This document shows positions 42,740 through 53,695 of a stretch of 64,000 bases of DNA, piece after piece; the stretch's first letter is position 1, and each line of letters begins with the position of its first letter. Position numbers and translations under genes: made by a program. Origin of the DNA: Megalonaias nervosa. Its lineage: Eukaryota; Mollusca; Bivalvia; Unionida; Unionidae. Below the pieces are notes generated by a model. That model did no database searches, was not told where the DNA came from, and saw only the letters and a program-made list of their open reading frames with translations. The stretch lies in contig JAECUM010009360.1 of NCBI GenBank assembly GCA_016617855.1, positions 57,985 through 121,984 on the forward strand, in the 5' to 3' direction.

Positions 42740-43440
42740 TTGAAACCAGAATGTTTGAAAAACAGAAATTTAGTATTTGACGGAGAATGATTTCACAGAG
42801 CCAATAAACATGACTGGAGTTCACCATGTGTTCTTGTACCGAAACCAGATAATACTTTTCGTATGTGTACCGACTATAGAAAAGTAAACAGTGTTACCAT
42901 AGCAAATTCATTTCTATTGCAAAGAATCGATGACGACATTGACAAATTTGGAAATACAAAATGTGTCATCGAATTTGACGTTGGTAAATATCTCCGTTCG
43001 AAAAGGGCGAAGGCAATGCTGTTAGACGTAACTCTAGAAGGATTTTAGGATGAGATAGGGATGCCATTTGAGATGAAAGGTTCGCATTGTACTTTTCAGA
43101 ATTTATTGAACATGATTACAGCTGGTCTAGATGTGGTGACGCTTACATCGATGATAACCTGATCTGCAATGACACCTGCAAAAGATCACTTGGACACCAT
43201 TCGGTATTTCTATGACCGACTCAATGATGCAGATTTGCCATCTAATTTAGGAATGTTTTGCCATGCTTATATTACATTTCTAGGACATATTGTAGGATAC
43301 AGTAAAGTTAAACCTACAGAAGTTAAGATAAAGTTATCTCTGATTTGCCTGTATCTATCAGTAAGAAACAATTGGTGCGATATTTGGGTATGGCTGGATA
43401 TTATCGGAAATTTCACTCCGATTACTTATATTTGCTAAAC
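42740..43440 (+). pseudogene. reverse transcriptase relic
   Basis: Pieces HDWSSPCVLVPKPDNTFRMCTDYRKVNSVT (split by breaks), IDDDIDKFGNTKCVIEFDVGK (motif A, usually FDL), MPFEMKGSHCTFQNLLN (motif B region) and a degenerate active-site region AYIDDNL near 43,143 with stops, then AYITFLGHIVG (43,266). A possible RNase H-proximal MAGYYRKF-like piece lies at 43,390-43,420. Non-functional. Confidence 0.7.
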
Positions 43441-43989
43441 TCTTGACCAATGTCTGGAGTAAGCGTAACTGACTTACGTTGAGCTTCAGAAGGAGAGAGA
43501 CTACATCGATACAGCATTTATGTGTGGATCATTTAGACAAAACTCTTAGCAAACATAGCTAGCTTCTTCAGAGTCTAAGTCCTTTGCAACTTAATGCCTT
43601 TCTCGTTTCGCCTAGTATTGTACCAGTTGCCGCTGCAAATGCAAGAGAACCAAGCACAGACAAAGTTGTTGGGCCACACGGTACAAGAAGAGGTTGGATC
43701 AGTGGGGAAAGTACATCCCATACCAGATAGTTATTTTGCTGATAATTTTAAAGTTAAGTCTTTTCCATAAATTCTGGCTTCTTTAAAAATTTCATGTTGT
43801 TTTTATTAGAGTCAGAACATGTTAGTACAGTTGGCTGCTACCGAGTTTGATCAACACACCAGATTTAATGTTTTGTGTAGTATGAATAGACTGCTGTTGT
43901 GCTCAAAACAACGCTTGCTGAGATGTAACTCATTATATGATATTTTTTGGATTTTTTTTGACACGATTGTAACCATCTTGCAGTTAAGA

Positions 43990-45350
43990 ACATCAGGTGT
44001 AATGAAATATGGTAGATGTAATTACAGAGTACACCTCATAGTCTACAGCTGGATCAAGTGTTATAATCCTCTTTAACTCTATATCAACCATAAAATGTTT
44101 GTACATTCCATGTCATTAGAAGCTTCAATATGTAATAAATATTACAAGCTGGTGAAGTTATCCAGAGATATGTGTATTCCTGTATCTTCATCCTGATATT
44201 TTTGGCATAGCCTCTTGAAGCATCTGGTAAGCAGGCGATTAATATCGTTCGGGGTATTGTCTGCTATTGACTTTAACAACAATCTGAGGAAGACGCATGC
44301 TGTCAGAATACTTGGCTGTTATGGTCCTGGTCTGCGTCTCTGTCTGCAGTTTGAAACATTATAACCAATATATCCTGGCAGCTCGTTGCCAGGCAATGTA
44401 TTTATTCTCCACATAGATGATAACTGAGCTGCCCAGATATGTGACACTTTTAAAAATGAAGATATGATCGAAGTAAAGTTTCTTGCTAAACCTGGATGAA
44501 AGGTTATCTAATAAATAGAAGGCGTTACCTTTGGCATCCATAGAAATAACTAATAAGAAAAGTCAGCAATACCATCCGCTCGATGCATGTATGTAACAAA
44601 GTCAGCTGGCCCCAAAACGAGCGTTTGTCACTTAATACTTTGTCTGTGTGGAGATAAAAATCAAAGATGTAACGTAGTGATCAAGTAAACTTCACTGTGG
44701 CAGTAGGTCAGATAGCGCTGGATTGCAAAACCAGAGTTCAACGTAGTACGTCTTTCAACAGCAACACTATTTCTAAACATAAGTGCTGTAATATTAACAT
44801 CATTAGCAGCATTTGGCGCTGAAATTAGGTTTGCGGCGATAGGGAATTCTTTGCTGTCTGCAGCGCAAGTGCTCGTAGCCTTGTACTAAAACTTCTTTTG
44901 TGGCCGTCACTCATAGAAATTAAGTTCGTGACTGTACTGACAGCAGGCAGATATAAATGTAAAGAATCAAATTAGAATCAAAGTAGACAGACCGGTTATC
45001 CATTTTCCAAAGCTTAAATTGGGATATGAAAATAAAGTAACTCCCGGCAGTCTCAAAATTTGTATCCTTTCCCCGGCATACATGTACACTCAGAAATTCT
45101 TAACATGCCCCTCCACTGTACAAATAACGTAAGCTTCGTTGACTTTATTTACTGATTGCGTTGCACGTATTTCTCCTTTTATGATAATTGTATTCTCCAA
45201 GTTGATGTATTGTGCAAAATTGTATCGACATTTCCACTTTAGAAGTAATTTTAACTTTTGCAAGCTTTTAAAATTCTTTATTTCTTTTCCATCTATTGCT
45301 TTTGACGATATTAAATAGTTGTAAAAGTCGCATTACATGACATTTGGCCA
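43990..45350 (-). pseudogene. PLE-C: major capsid protein relic
   Basis: Minus-strand pieces with the MCP pattern of PLE-A/B. N-terminal AQYINLENTIIIKGEIRA at about 45,150-45,220 aligns with the LPAEAFIEVEGEI strand of PLE-B. A central LNSGFAIQRYL piece (44,730) aligns with the FNLGFAVRK block. VIMFQTADRDADQ and VVKVNSRQYPER (44,240-44,350) match the PLE-A blocks FVVFQQQARR and ARINSKQYPER. GIHISLDNFTSL (44,150) matches ISVEEFRTLYP. Total span ~1.35 kb fits a whole MCP. Many frameshifts and stops. Confidence 0.65.
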
Positions 45351-45544
45351 TTGTCTCATGTTGTCAGTCCATTCATTTATATTGCAAAATACATCAGGCA
45401 TTAAACATCTCGCTTCAGACATTTCATATTTCAGTGTAAGTTTCAGTTTGTTTACGGTGCTTCACAGTAATGTGATGGCAGATGCAGCAGTGGTGCTCCA
45501 AGCTGACTCAATCGATTTAAAGGGTGATAATTGAATATATCTGT

Positions 45545-45886
45545 CTAGTATAGTATACAGTAGAAAGTTAGGTTTGATATGAATACAATCTCATCTACCG
45601 CAGAGCCAACAACGTATAAGAAAAGAGAGCTTACATCTCCCGAATACAGACTTAACACATGAGAGAATATAGTAAAAAGTGAATCTGTACAAGTGAAACT
45701 ATCAGAATTCCCATAAATATCAGAAAACTTTGACTCACAAGCAGTGGGATGAACATCATCCCACAGTATTATAACACCACCGTACGAAGAACTTCTGAAC
45801 ATTTCTAGCTGCAGGAAACACTCAGTAGCCAGCTTCAGTGCATTGAAGCTGCAAACCCATGGTTTAACGATGGAAGTGTGCTGCAT
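45545..45886 (-). CDS. unknown 113-codon frame
   Basis: Open from 45,886, with protein-like composition (TECFLQLEMFRSSSYGGVII, DDVHPTACESKFSDIYGNSD). It lies upstream of the PLE-C MCP on the same strand, where PLE-A/B carry the pVI-like gene, but shows no resemblance to it. It could be a host gene relic or part of PLE-C. Not recognised. Confidence 0.25.
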   Translation of the reverse strand: MQHTSIVKPWVCSFNALKLATECFLQLEMFRSSSYGGVIILWDDVHPTACESKFSDIYGNSDSFTCTDSLFTIFSHVLSLYSGDVSSLFLYVVGSAVDEIVFISNLTFYCILY

Positions 45887-45889
45887 TGT

Positions 45890-46899
45890 TCAACTTTTCG
45901 TCCCTGACCACTACTGGCATAACGTCTGTGCCTGAAACTCGTAGTAGTCTTCTCCGTAGTCAGTGTCAAGGGAACAGTGACAACTCCGGCATCTGTTGTT
46001 TCTTCTGTCTATATTTGTCTTCCATTATTCGTATCTTACGTCCCTCTAAACATTTCAAACTATAGTAGGAATAGCTACCTTTACTGACATATGCCGTCAC
46101 ATTCTGAGCTTTAGCTCATGTATTTTCCAAAATGGAACAAGGTAGGGTTAAAACTTAAAACGTTGCAAAATAAATTGACCTCGTGAATCCAGATCAATAT
46201 TTGACTGTATAATAGGTACTTTCAGCTATGACGTTTATAATCTGGTGTTTTTCTTTCTTTTAAAGTTTTACATTAATATGCTTAGAGACTGTGTCGGCAC
46301 ATTTCGGTATGTTTGTCCGTGCTTCAATCCATCCGTCATTTGGTTCTGTTCTTAACATGAACTCAGTCAAAACAGAATAACATGTTTTACGGAAACGAAA
46401 ACGACAGTAAGGGATTCGAATCCTTGATGCAACACAAGATATGGGATCAAAATGGCACGTTTCTATTGTTGGTATGGACCTTTACTTGTAACCAAAAATG
46501 GGTGATTATATTTGGTGTAAAGTTTCACGAGGAACATTAGATGGCAGAATTTAACAGCATTGAAAATATGAAAGAAAATGAGCCGATGTTTTGACAATAA
46601 AATGATACTGATTAAATGTACATCGTTGATAACTTGATCACTGCTTTAAAAATATGCCTTCTATTATTAAGACTTGCGTTTGTATATTACTTTTCTTTGC
46701 AGATGGATACTCTCAATTTCTCAAAGCAATTTAAGTCAGCTTTGTTACCGAACGATAGTTTTGAGTATAGCCCGCATTTTTGCATGTATGTCTTACATAT
46801 GACCTTCATCAGTAAAAGGAAAGAGTAGCTTGATAAGATATTCGAATAACTTAAACAATATTTTAAAAATAGTAACATTTATCTCCAAATAAGACCCGG
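45890..46899. other. no gene seen; left flank of PLE-B
   Basis: AT-rich flank. A short frame at 46,616-46,828 has no protein-like character. Confidence 0.5.
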
Positions 46900-47155
46900 A
46901 GCAGCAGGCAGGGTGAACAGACCTTTTGTCTGAGACCTTATTTTCACAAAATAAAGGTTCCTACGGGGGCTGAAAAAATTAGGTCAATAACGCTAAACCG
47001 AACCTTCTAACCGATATTATTTCCAAAACGGATAATAAATCGTTTGGGTTAGTTATTTTTGTTATTTTATTTTTGACTTTTTGTTTTTATTTTATAGTGC
47101 GTTTAGTTTACTCGCCGGGTCAATTAATTTTTTGTCGTTCACCCTGCCTGCTGCT
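46900..47155. repeat. PLE-B left TIR, 256 bp
   Basis: Starts AGCAGCAGGCAGGGTGAAC and ends with its exact reverse complement GTTCACCCTGCCTGCTGCT. By eye, well over 85% identical to the reverse complement of 62,881-63,140. Its inner sequence includes AACCGAACCTTCTAACCGAT. Confidence 0.95.
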
Positions 47156-47160
47156 ATAAA

Positions 47161-47835
47161 TCAACCAAATATTTTATCTAGACCTATTCGATACCTAGAT
47201 CTTGGATCATGTAAATTTTTCGTTATAAATCCAAATGGAGTAGCTTCTGCTTGGGAAAAGAAGTTTTTGAACCTGATCGGGTCCATATCTCCTGAACACC
47301 AGTTGTAATAGATATATTGTTGTGTGTACTTATCTATTCCGTTAAATACAACTAAAATATTGCAGTTGTCTCTGATCACCTTCGGTATATGTACGTATCG
47401 TTGAGTGACGTATATAACGTCTGTATTTTTGTGTCTACCTTTGGAAAATATCGTAGCTTGATTTGTTTGTTTATCCATCATCACGTCGTCATATACTACT
47501 AAATTATTAATAAATCTATCTAGGTCATCTATGGACGGTGCTTCATTAATATCTGTTATAAAATCAATAATATCATTATCTTCACCTTCTTCATTAATTA
47601 ATTTCGCTTTCTCATTAAAATCCCTGAGTACATCGTAACATTGTTGATCATCTGCAGTTGGTGCTACTAAATACAGTTTACTCCATCTCAACCATCTCAT
47701 TATTAAATTTAGTAATAGTTGTGTTTTACCTGATCCGGATGGACCTATTATAATCATCCTTATCGAATTTGGTAATGCTGGATGATGTTTTACTGGTTCC
47801 TGTTTTCGTGTCGCTGAAAAGTCAATTATATCCAT
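47161..47835 (-). CDS. A32/FtsK-like DNA-packaging ATPase
   Basis: A 224-residue P-loop ATPase of the type that pumps viral DNA into capsids (poxvirus A32, Polinton ATPase). Walker A GPSGSGKT at residues 31-38; Walker B VVYDDV at 113-118; a sensor-like VTQ at 143-145; then ILVVFNGIDKY and a C-terminal FGFITKNLHDPRSRYR segment. Intact frame. The start (47,835) faces the PLA2 start (47,848) across 12 bases, so the two are divergently expressed from one short promoter. The 3' end is 6 bases from the left TIR. Confidence 0.88.
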   Translation of the reverse strand: MDIIDFSATRKQEPVKHHPALPNSIRMIIIGPSGSGKTQLLLNLIMRWLRWSKLYLVAPTADDQQCYDVLRDFNEKAKLINEEGEDNDIIDFITDINEAPSIDDLDRFINNLVVYDDVMMDKQTNQATIFSKGRHKNTDVIYVTQRYVHIPKVIRDNCNILVVFNGIDKYTQQYIYYNWCSGDMDPIRFKNFFSQAEATPFGFITKNLHDPRSRYRIGLDKIFG

Positions 47836-47847
47836 ATAGTAAATAAT

Positions 47848-48363
47848 ATGAGTCTATATTGTGTTCGATGTAGAGCATCTACACCCACTGCTGAATTAAC
47901 AACGATAACAACGAAGAATAAACGACGTGCTCTGACAGGCAAATGTGTAAAATGTGGCACGAAGAAATACAAATTTGTCTCCATGACTAAGTCAGGAACA
48001 AAGACAGGTGGAGATATCGCTGCTTCATTAAGGAAATTACCAGGAACTCCATGGGCTAAATACCCCGGTGAGAAACATCTTCCTGGATATAATTATTGTG
48101 GTCCTGGAACTCGACTTGATATCCGACTTGATGATCAAGATCAACCAAGATCAGGAGAGTATCCAATAAATAAGACTGATCAAGCGTGTCATGTTCATGA
48201 CGTTGCGTATAAAAGTAAAGATTTACAACAACGGCATCTCGCAGATGCAAAATTAATTCATGCGTTAAATTTTATACCTAATAAATCTGTTAGAGAAAAA
48301 CTCGCTAGTTTTCTAGTAAAAACTGCCATGAAAGGTAAAATAATGTTAGGGGCTGGTAATTAA
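47848..48363 (+). CDS. PLA2-domain virion protein with N-terminal zinc ribbon
   Basis: Intact 171-residue frame. N-terminal zinc ribbon: Cys5/Cys8 and Cys33/Cys36. PLA2 core: calcium loop YNYCGPGT (81-88), catalytic His117-Asp118 in ACHVHDVAYK, followed by a helix and a basic C-terminus (TAMKGKIMLG). As in parvovirus VP1, the enzyme would help particles escape endosomes (family knowledge; not shown here). The next gene, integrase, starts 16 bases later, unlike PLE-A where the two frames overlap. Confidence 0.85.
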   Translation: MSLYCVRCRASTPTAELTTITTKNKRRALTGKCVKCGTKKYKFVSMTKSGTKTGGDIAASLRKLPGTPWAKYPGEKHLPGYNYCGPGTRLDIRLDDQDQPRSGEYPINKTDQACHVHDVAYKSKDLQQRHLADAKLIHALNFIPNKSVREKLASFLVKTAMKGKIMLGAGN

Positions 48364-48379
48364 TTATATAACTATTATA

Positions 48380-49361
48380 ATGGAGTCTGTTTATTATAGC
48401 CCAAGAGGATATTGGAGAGGCAGATCAGCGATTACTAAATTATCTGAAGCAGCAAAAGTCTCACGTTCTGTTGCTGCAGCGTGGTTAGCACGACAGGCAA
48501 TATGGCAAATTTATCTACCACCACCTAAAAAAATTCAGTACGCACATTTTGATGTCAGCGTCCCTAATGAAGTTCATCAATACAGATATTTTATTTTTAC
48601 CACATGACACCATTAAAATTGGTAGACGTCAATCACGCACGTACAAATACGCATTGACTGTCGTTGACGTTGCAAGTAGATATAAAGAAGCGGAACCATT
48701 ATCAACAAAAACAGCAAATGAAGTTGCATCTGCGTTTGAACGAATTTATCAACGTAGTGGTATACGATGGCCACAGTTATTACAGGTTGATCCTGGCAAA
48801 GAATTTCTTGGTGCAGTATTATCGTTGATGAAAAAGCATAATGTTAGAATCAGACGAGGACACACTGAAATTCATCGTGATCAGGCAATCGTTGAACGAT
48901 TTAATCGAACACTTGCTGAGCGGTTATTTGGATACCAATATGCAAAGGAAATATCCACTGACTTTAAGTCCGGGGAGAGATCTCGTGAATGGGTTGCAAG
49001 GTTACCAGGTGTGATAGCTGCGTTAAATAATGAAATTACTCGTTCAACTTCCATGAAATCTTCTAATGCGATTACAAAAAAATATATACAAATACAACGT
49101 CGTGAATCTTTCTCTCAACCAGTATTAGGTAATGTAACTGTAAGATATTTATAATAACCTGGTGAACTTGAAGGTGGTAAAAAAAGAGCAACTGATCCTA
49201 TCTGGAGAATGACTACACATACAATTTCTAGCGTGGTAAGATCCACTGGTAGACCTCCAATCTACAGACTGGATTCTACAGCTCCTCGACGTGGATTTGT
49301 ACGTGAACAATTACAAGTAATTCCTAAAGACACACAATTACCACCACATACAATTACATAA
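48380..49361 (+). pseudogene. DDE integrase, frameshift and two stops
   Basis: ATG at 48,380 with TATAATG. N-terminal helix-turn-helix-like part (ITKLSEAAKVSRSVAAAWLARQ), first catalytic Asp in AHFDVS. A one-base frameshift near 48,575 moves the coding sense to the frame of 48,549-49,154: VVDVASRYKEAEPL, second Asp in LLQVDPGKEF, Glu in AIVERFNRT. Consecutive TAA TAA at about 49,152-49,157 end this frame, whereas PLE-B' reads through; the same frame then stays open to 49,361. The C-terminal part is a basic SH3-like candidate; no chromodomain, unlike PLE-A. Confidence 0.85.
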
Positions 49362-52300
49362 CCAGAACCTCTACGTCGATTGCATTAAAAACATGTCAAT
49401 ATGATATTATTACGTGTATGACCAAAATCACTATTAATTCTGTCTACGTTAAATTGTCTTGGATTATTATTCGAATATTGCCATAACATACTACAGTTAC
49501 AGCTTGCACAATGATTATTCTGTCGTTGTTTTAGTGTTATAATAAATTCAGTATCAATATCAAAGTCACGATTATTTTTTTTGTCACATTGCTTATAACC
49601 AGATAGTTTTTTCTTATTACGTCATTGCTAACAGTTTGATTATTATTTTCTGTAAAATTCATAATAACCCTATGTAGTTGAGATATTCTTCTGACTCTAG
49701 AAACTGCGAGATAGACTAAATTTGACCATTTGATCCGATCATCTATAATCCAGATATTTGTATCAGAAATAGTTAACCCCTGTGACGAGTGAATAGTTAT
49801 AGCGTATCCTAACGTCCACGGTGATTTATTCATACTCAATGCGCATTCTCAACAACATTAATATCGACTAAAACAATATCATTCAAGAAAAGATTCTGTA
49901 TTCCACCACCAGGAATTTCAACATCAATATTCTGTCGTCGAGTATCTGCTGGGCGATAACATAATGGTACAGGTAGATCTGAAAACTTTTCTTTATGTAA
50001 CAAATAATTTCTCCTGTAGTTCATCACGAACTATCTTTCTACTTGCAACTGTTAAATCAGCGGGATTCCATAAACTCAGAAAATCATTCATTGTAGTCTC
50101 TGGAATTACTTTACGCATTATTTCACATTGTATTTTATCTGGCTGTAGTCTGATTAACCTTTTAAACTCCTTCAGCAGTTCATCAATAGCTGTATGGTCA
50201 TCATTTATTTCTTCATAATAATCTACGTTATTCTTCAGCCATTCATGTGGTGACTGACCAACAAAGGGTGGTGGTTGACCATGATCACCACACATTATTA
50301 CAGCAGTATTCTTTGTCAATAACCAATCAAGAAATGTTTTTAATATTTCTAACGACACCGTGTCTACCTCGTCCCATATAATATATTTAGGTATGTATTT
50401 CTCACCCATTCGTTCAGGAGTCCACGTGTCTCCACACCATCTGAAGAAACTATGATATGTACATGATTTTACTCCTCGTTCTTTTATTTCCCTGGATAAT
50501 TTATGTGTCGGTGTCAAACAATTATATCTGAATTATTATTCATGAATAATTTAATCACACGCGTTGTTTTACCTGAACCACCGCATCCGTTAAGATAAAC
50601 ATTTTTATGTCTAGCAACAGGATCATATACAGATGGTGCTGATGACTTTGATACTTGATTATTATTTTTGTAATATATTTCCTTAATTTCAACGTCGGCA
50701 GATTCAGAATAACTAAGTATATTTTCTTGTCTTATTCTCCATGATCCCCATTCACCATTACCAAGTAGCGGTTTTAACAAATCTGTATATTTTTTTATGT
50801 ATATGAAACGAATCCGTAGCGACTCTGACAGCATAACGGGGAAATCTATTTATCATAAACAGTAGATTTATCGAAACATAGGCTAGCATTGAAGATCTTA
50901 AATGAGTAAATTGCGGTGAGTCACCATCAATATAGCTCACAATTGTACCTAGTTTGGTTCCGTTTGATAAATAAGCATTACATCGGGTTATAAATGTGTT
51001 TTTTTTTTCCGTTGTATCAGCGATTATAAAATAGAGTTCAGCATCGTCCATAATCAATCTTGTACAGTGTCTTTTATGATCATATGCTCCTCCTTGAGTA
51101 AATTTACCAATTATCTTTCTACCGAGATCTTTTGCAAGTTTTTCATTATGCTTGTCCCTGCATTTACGTATATTATTAGCAATTTTAATAATGTCATCTT
51201 CATTAAGATCAGGAAATTCTTTCCTGGCATCATCAATATTAAATCTATCCGGTTCTGGTAACCAAACTTGCTTTTGTAACCGATACGATATAATTGCTTC
51301 ACTCACCTTCAATAATATTAAAATTCCAACATCAAGCATATATCGCAATAGTACTATTGGAACCCAACATTTTTCTAAAAAATGTCTTCCAAACCAAGCA
51401 TAAGTAATGGGATGGAGATTTTCTGCAAACTCAAATGATTCTACATGAGCAAATCCGGTTAAGTCAAAATCTGGTAAATGTCCGTTTATCGCAACTCTGG
51501 TCATCTCATGTGATGGATGTCCAAATCTCTTAAAGTATTCAGAACATTCTCCGTATCCAAGAAAACTCCCAGGATAACACGCTGCCATATCGACGGAGAT
51601 AACGTCATTATACTTATATTTAGTATTCCACTATCCTCCGTGTCCATATTCTACGCAGCTTTTATGGATATCTTCAAGAAATTCCGATCGTGTTGGTTTC
51701 CATAAATTTTTCTCCTGAGCAAAATGAGCCGCTACAGATGGAACAGTAAAAGAATTATTTAATAATTGTCTAACTTTGACATCGTCAGAAGTATATTTCA
51801 GCGCAAGATGTTCCATTTCTACATTAAGAGATTCTATACGGTAAATATCACCATTAGGCCGTACAGACTGATCGTAATAATCATATTCTGAACTTTCAAA
51901 TAACCAAACAGATACAGGATCGTTTTTACTGATATTTTTGATAAAATCAAATATATGACCATCATAAAATTTAACCGTTCTGTCTCGTGGAAATATTATT
52001 ATTGCTGAGGTCCATGCATGTGCATTATGATCAATAATATCTATCGGAGCTCCTCTTGATTCATATTTCGATTTATATAAAATCTCTCCGGTTAACGTCT
52101 TTACTGTTATTGGAAATTTTAATAGCTTTCCTAGTTTATCAACGTCGCTGATAGATGCTCCAGTATCTTTAACTGATTCTGCCCACGTATTTATTTTTTT
52201 ACGTCGTAAATCTGTTAAACCATTACCACGTATCGCGTTTGTAAAGTGTTCTGTTACCCGTTCAGCCACGCAGTTTATTCTTGACTCTGACAGTCTCATC

Positions 52301-52797
52301 GGTTTGAGATCCCCAACGTCAGGTTTATTATTCAGCGGATATGTTGCATATACAACCGCAGTAACGGGATATGCGCGTTCATAATACAATTTGTCAACAC
52401 CGGTTAGTATTCCGGGTTTAGATTTATTACTCAAAAGAACAATATTATTTCCTGACTGTATGCGGACTGGATCACGCTTGTCACGAATAATCCAAGTATC
52501 TTCTTCTGTATTTACAATAAATTTTATTAAAATAAAATATTTGTGATCATCAAGGTGATTAATAATTGCTTTTCCTCGTTTGTCATTCATCATATTAGTA
52601 ACATTTCCGACTCCGAATGTTGACCAAACATGAGCAGCACCACTATTACGAAATTCCTTCTTTGCTTCACGAATACATTTCGTTATTTCCACATCCGTTA
52701 ATGCCAGATCCTGCATAGAAATACTAAATTTATATTCTGACAATCTATCTAGATCAAATCTGGCTCTTTTAGGTTCAATTGCCGATAATTCGTTCAT
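49360..52797 (-). pseudogene. replication gene: divergent PolB + SF1 helicase + zinc HNH module, broken
   Basis: The start is taken at MNELSAIEP (52,797), since upstream codons overlap the divergent zinc-ribbon gene. N-terminal ~400 residues of unclear fold (contains DIIDHNAHAW). PolB motif A DMAACYPGSF (~51,590), motif B-like GRKIIGKF (~51,120), motif C VATDSFHI (~50,815). SF1 Pif1/RecD-like helicase: Walker A GCGGSGKTT (~50,580), YIIWDEVDT (~50,375), GDHGQPPPF (~50,280), motif V TIHSSQGLTI (~49,790), motif VI VYLAVSRV (~49,710). C-terminal CASCN... VDRINSDFGHTRNN... CNRRRG (49,370-49,490) is HNH/endonuclease-VII-like. Breaks: TAG at ~51,633, frameshifts near 50,800, 50,515, 50,010, 49,840 and 49,600, and TAA at ~49,385. 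PLE-B' shares the same domain order. Confidence 0.82.
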
Positions 52798-52839
52798 ATA
52801 ATTAAGACAAGTATTTAAATAAAAATTTGATATATAATA

Positions 52840-53042
52840 ATGCTTGAAACAAAGAACAAATGTGCTTGGCTTAAAATTGGACATACTTCTCCTTGTAATA
52901 AATCGTGCGTGAACAAATACTGCGGAATCCTGCGCAAAGTATCAAAAATGGAAGTACAGGACCAATACCATGTATTCAATGCGGTATTGGAGTAAGAGGA
53001 AAAACTCAATTATGTGTAAAATGCGGCGGTAAAAAAATATAG
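52840..53042 (+). pseudogene. small Cys-rich zinc-ribbon protein, frameshifted
   Basis: ATG 52,840 follows TATAATA, 42 bases from the divergent replication gene. The first frame has KCAWLKIGHTSPCNKSC and CVNKYCG and ends at 52,995. A second frame carries CIQCGIGVRGKTQLCVKCGGKK to 53,042. The relic in PLE-B' has the same Cys pattern. Probably a DNA- or RNA-binding regulator; exact role unknown. Confidence 0.6.
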
Positions 53043-53165
53043 AGAATTAAAACGATATTATGAAAAAAAAATAATACATCGTCGGGTAAACCCTCTATAA
53101 AAACCGCAATGGATTTTCTGGTCAGATTTCAAAACAATGATTTAGACAAATAATATTATATATAA

Positions 53166-53666
53166 ATGGAGCAAAACGAATTTGTGGCGCATCCAATATA
53201 TACAAATTACGAAGCGTCTCGAGATGGTGTAATCAGACACTGTCGATCAAAAAAACCAGTCGGTAGTATCAATAAATTTGGTTATTTTAAATTCAATACC
53301 AGTGTAGATAAACACCGTTTATCTCATAGATTCATCTACGAGTGTTATTTTGGAGTCGTTAAAGATGGACTTGAAGTTGATCACATTGATGGGAATCCCA
53401 AAAATAATCATCTATGTAACCTGCAAGCTACTACACAGAGTCAGAATTCCACACGTGGAAATACAGGAAGGTGTAAAGTATTTAAAAAGAGAGCTATTAA
53501 ATCCGTAAATACAGAAACAGGCCAAGAAATAACTGTTCCATCAATAAACGCAGCTGCCAAATATTTTAGCATACATCCACAATCAGTTCAAAATGTTGCG
53601 AATAAAACATACAAATCTGCATATTCAATAAAATATGATCAGTCGAGAATATTTGAATATATCTAA
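53166..53666 (+). CDS. HNH endonuclease with NUMOD1
   Basis: Intact 166-residue frame. NUMOD4-like start (YEASRDGVIRHCRSKKPVG), HNH core with Asp72-His73 (VDHIDGNPKNNHLCNL) and NUMOD1 C-terminus (VPSINAAAKYFSIHPQSVQN). A shorter relative of the PLE-A nuclease, which carries a second module. Known members cut DNA as homing nucleases; here it may be a passenger or act in element mobility. Upstream TATATAA precedes the ATG. Confidence 0.85.
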   Translation: MEQNEFVAHPIYTNYEASRDGVIRHCRSKKPVGSINKFGYFKFNTSVDKHRLSHRFIYECYFGVVKDGLEVDHIDGNPKNNHLCNLQATTQSQNSTRGNTGRCKVFKKRAIKSVNTETGQEITVPSINAAAKYFSIHPQSVQNVANKTYKSAYSIKYDQSRIFEYI

Positions 53667-53695
53667 CTCTGTCTTCCTAACAAATAAATATTTTT

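Larger units (their letters stand above)
39700..43800 (+). mobile_element. Ty3/Gypsy retrotransposon relic with Gmr1-like order (gag-PR-IN-RT)
   Basis: Plus-strand pieces in the order Gag, protease/linker, integrase, reverse transcriptase. Integrase lies upstream of RT, as in Gmr1-like Ty3/Gypsy elements and unlike standard Gypsy. No LTR pair could be defined. It lies between the PolB and MCP relics of PLE-C, suggesting insertion into that element. Confidence 0.75.
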
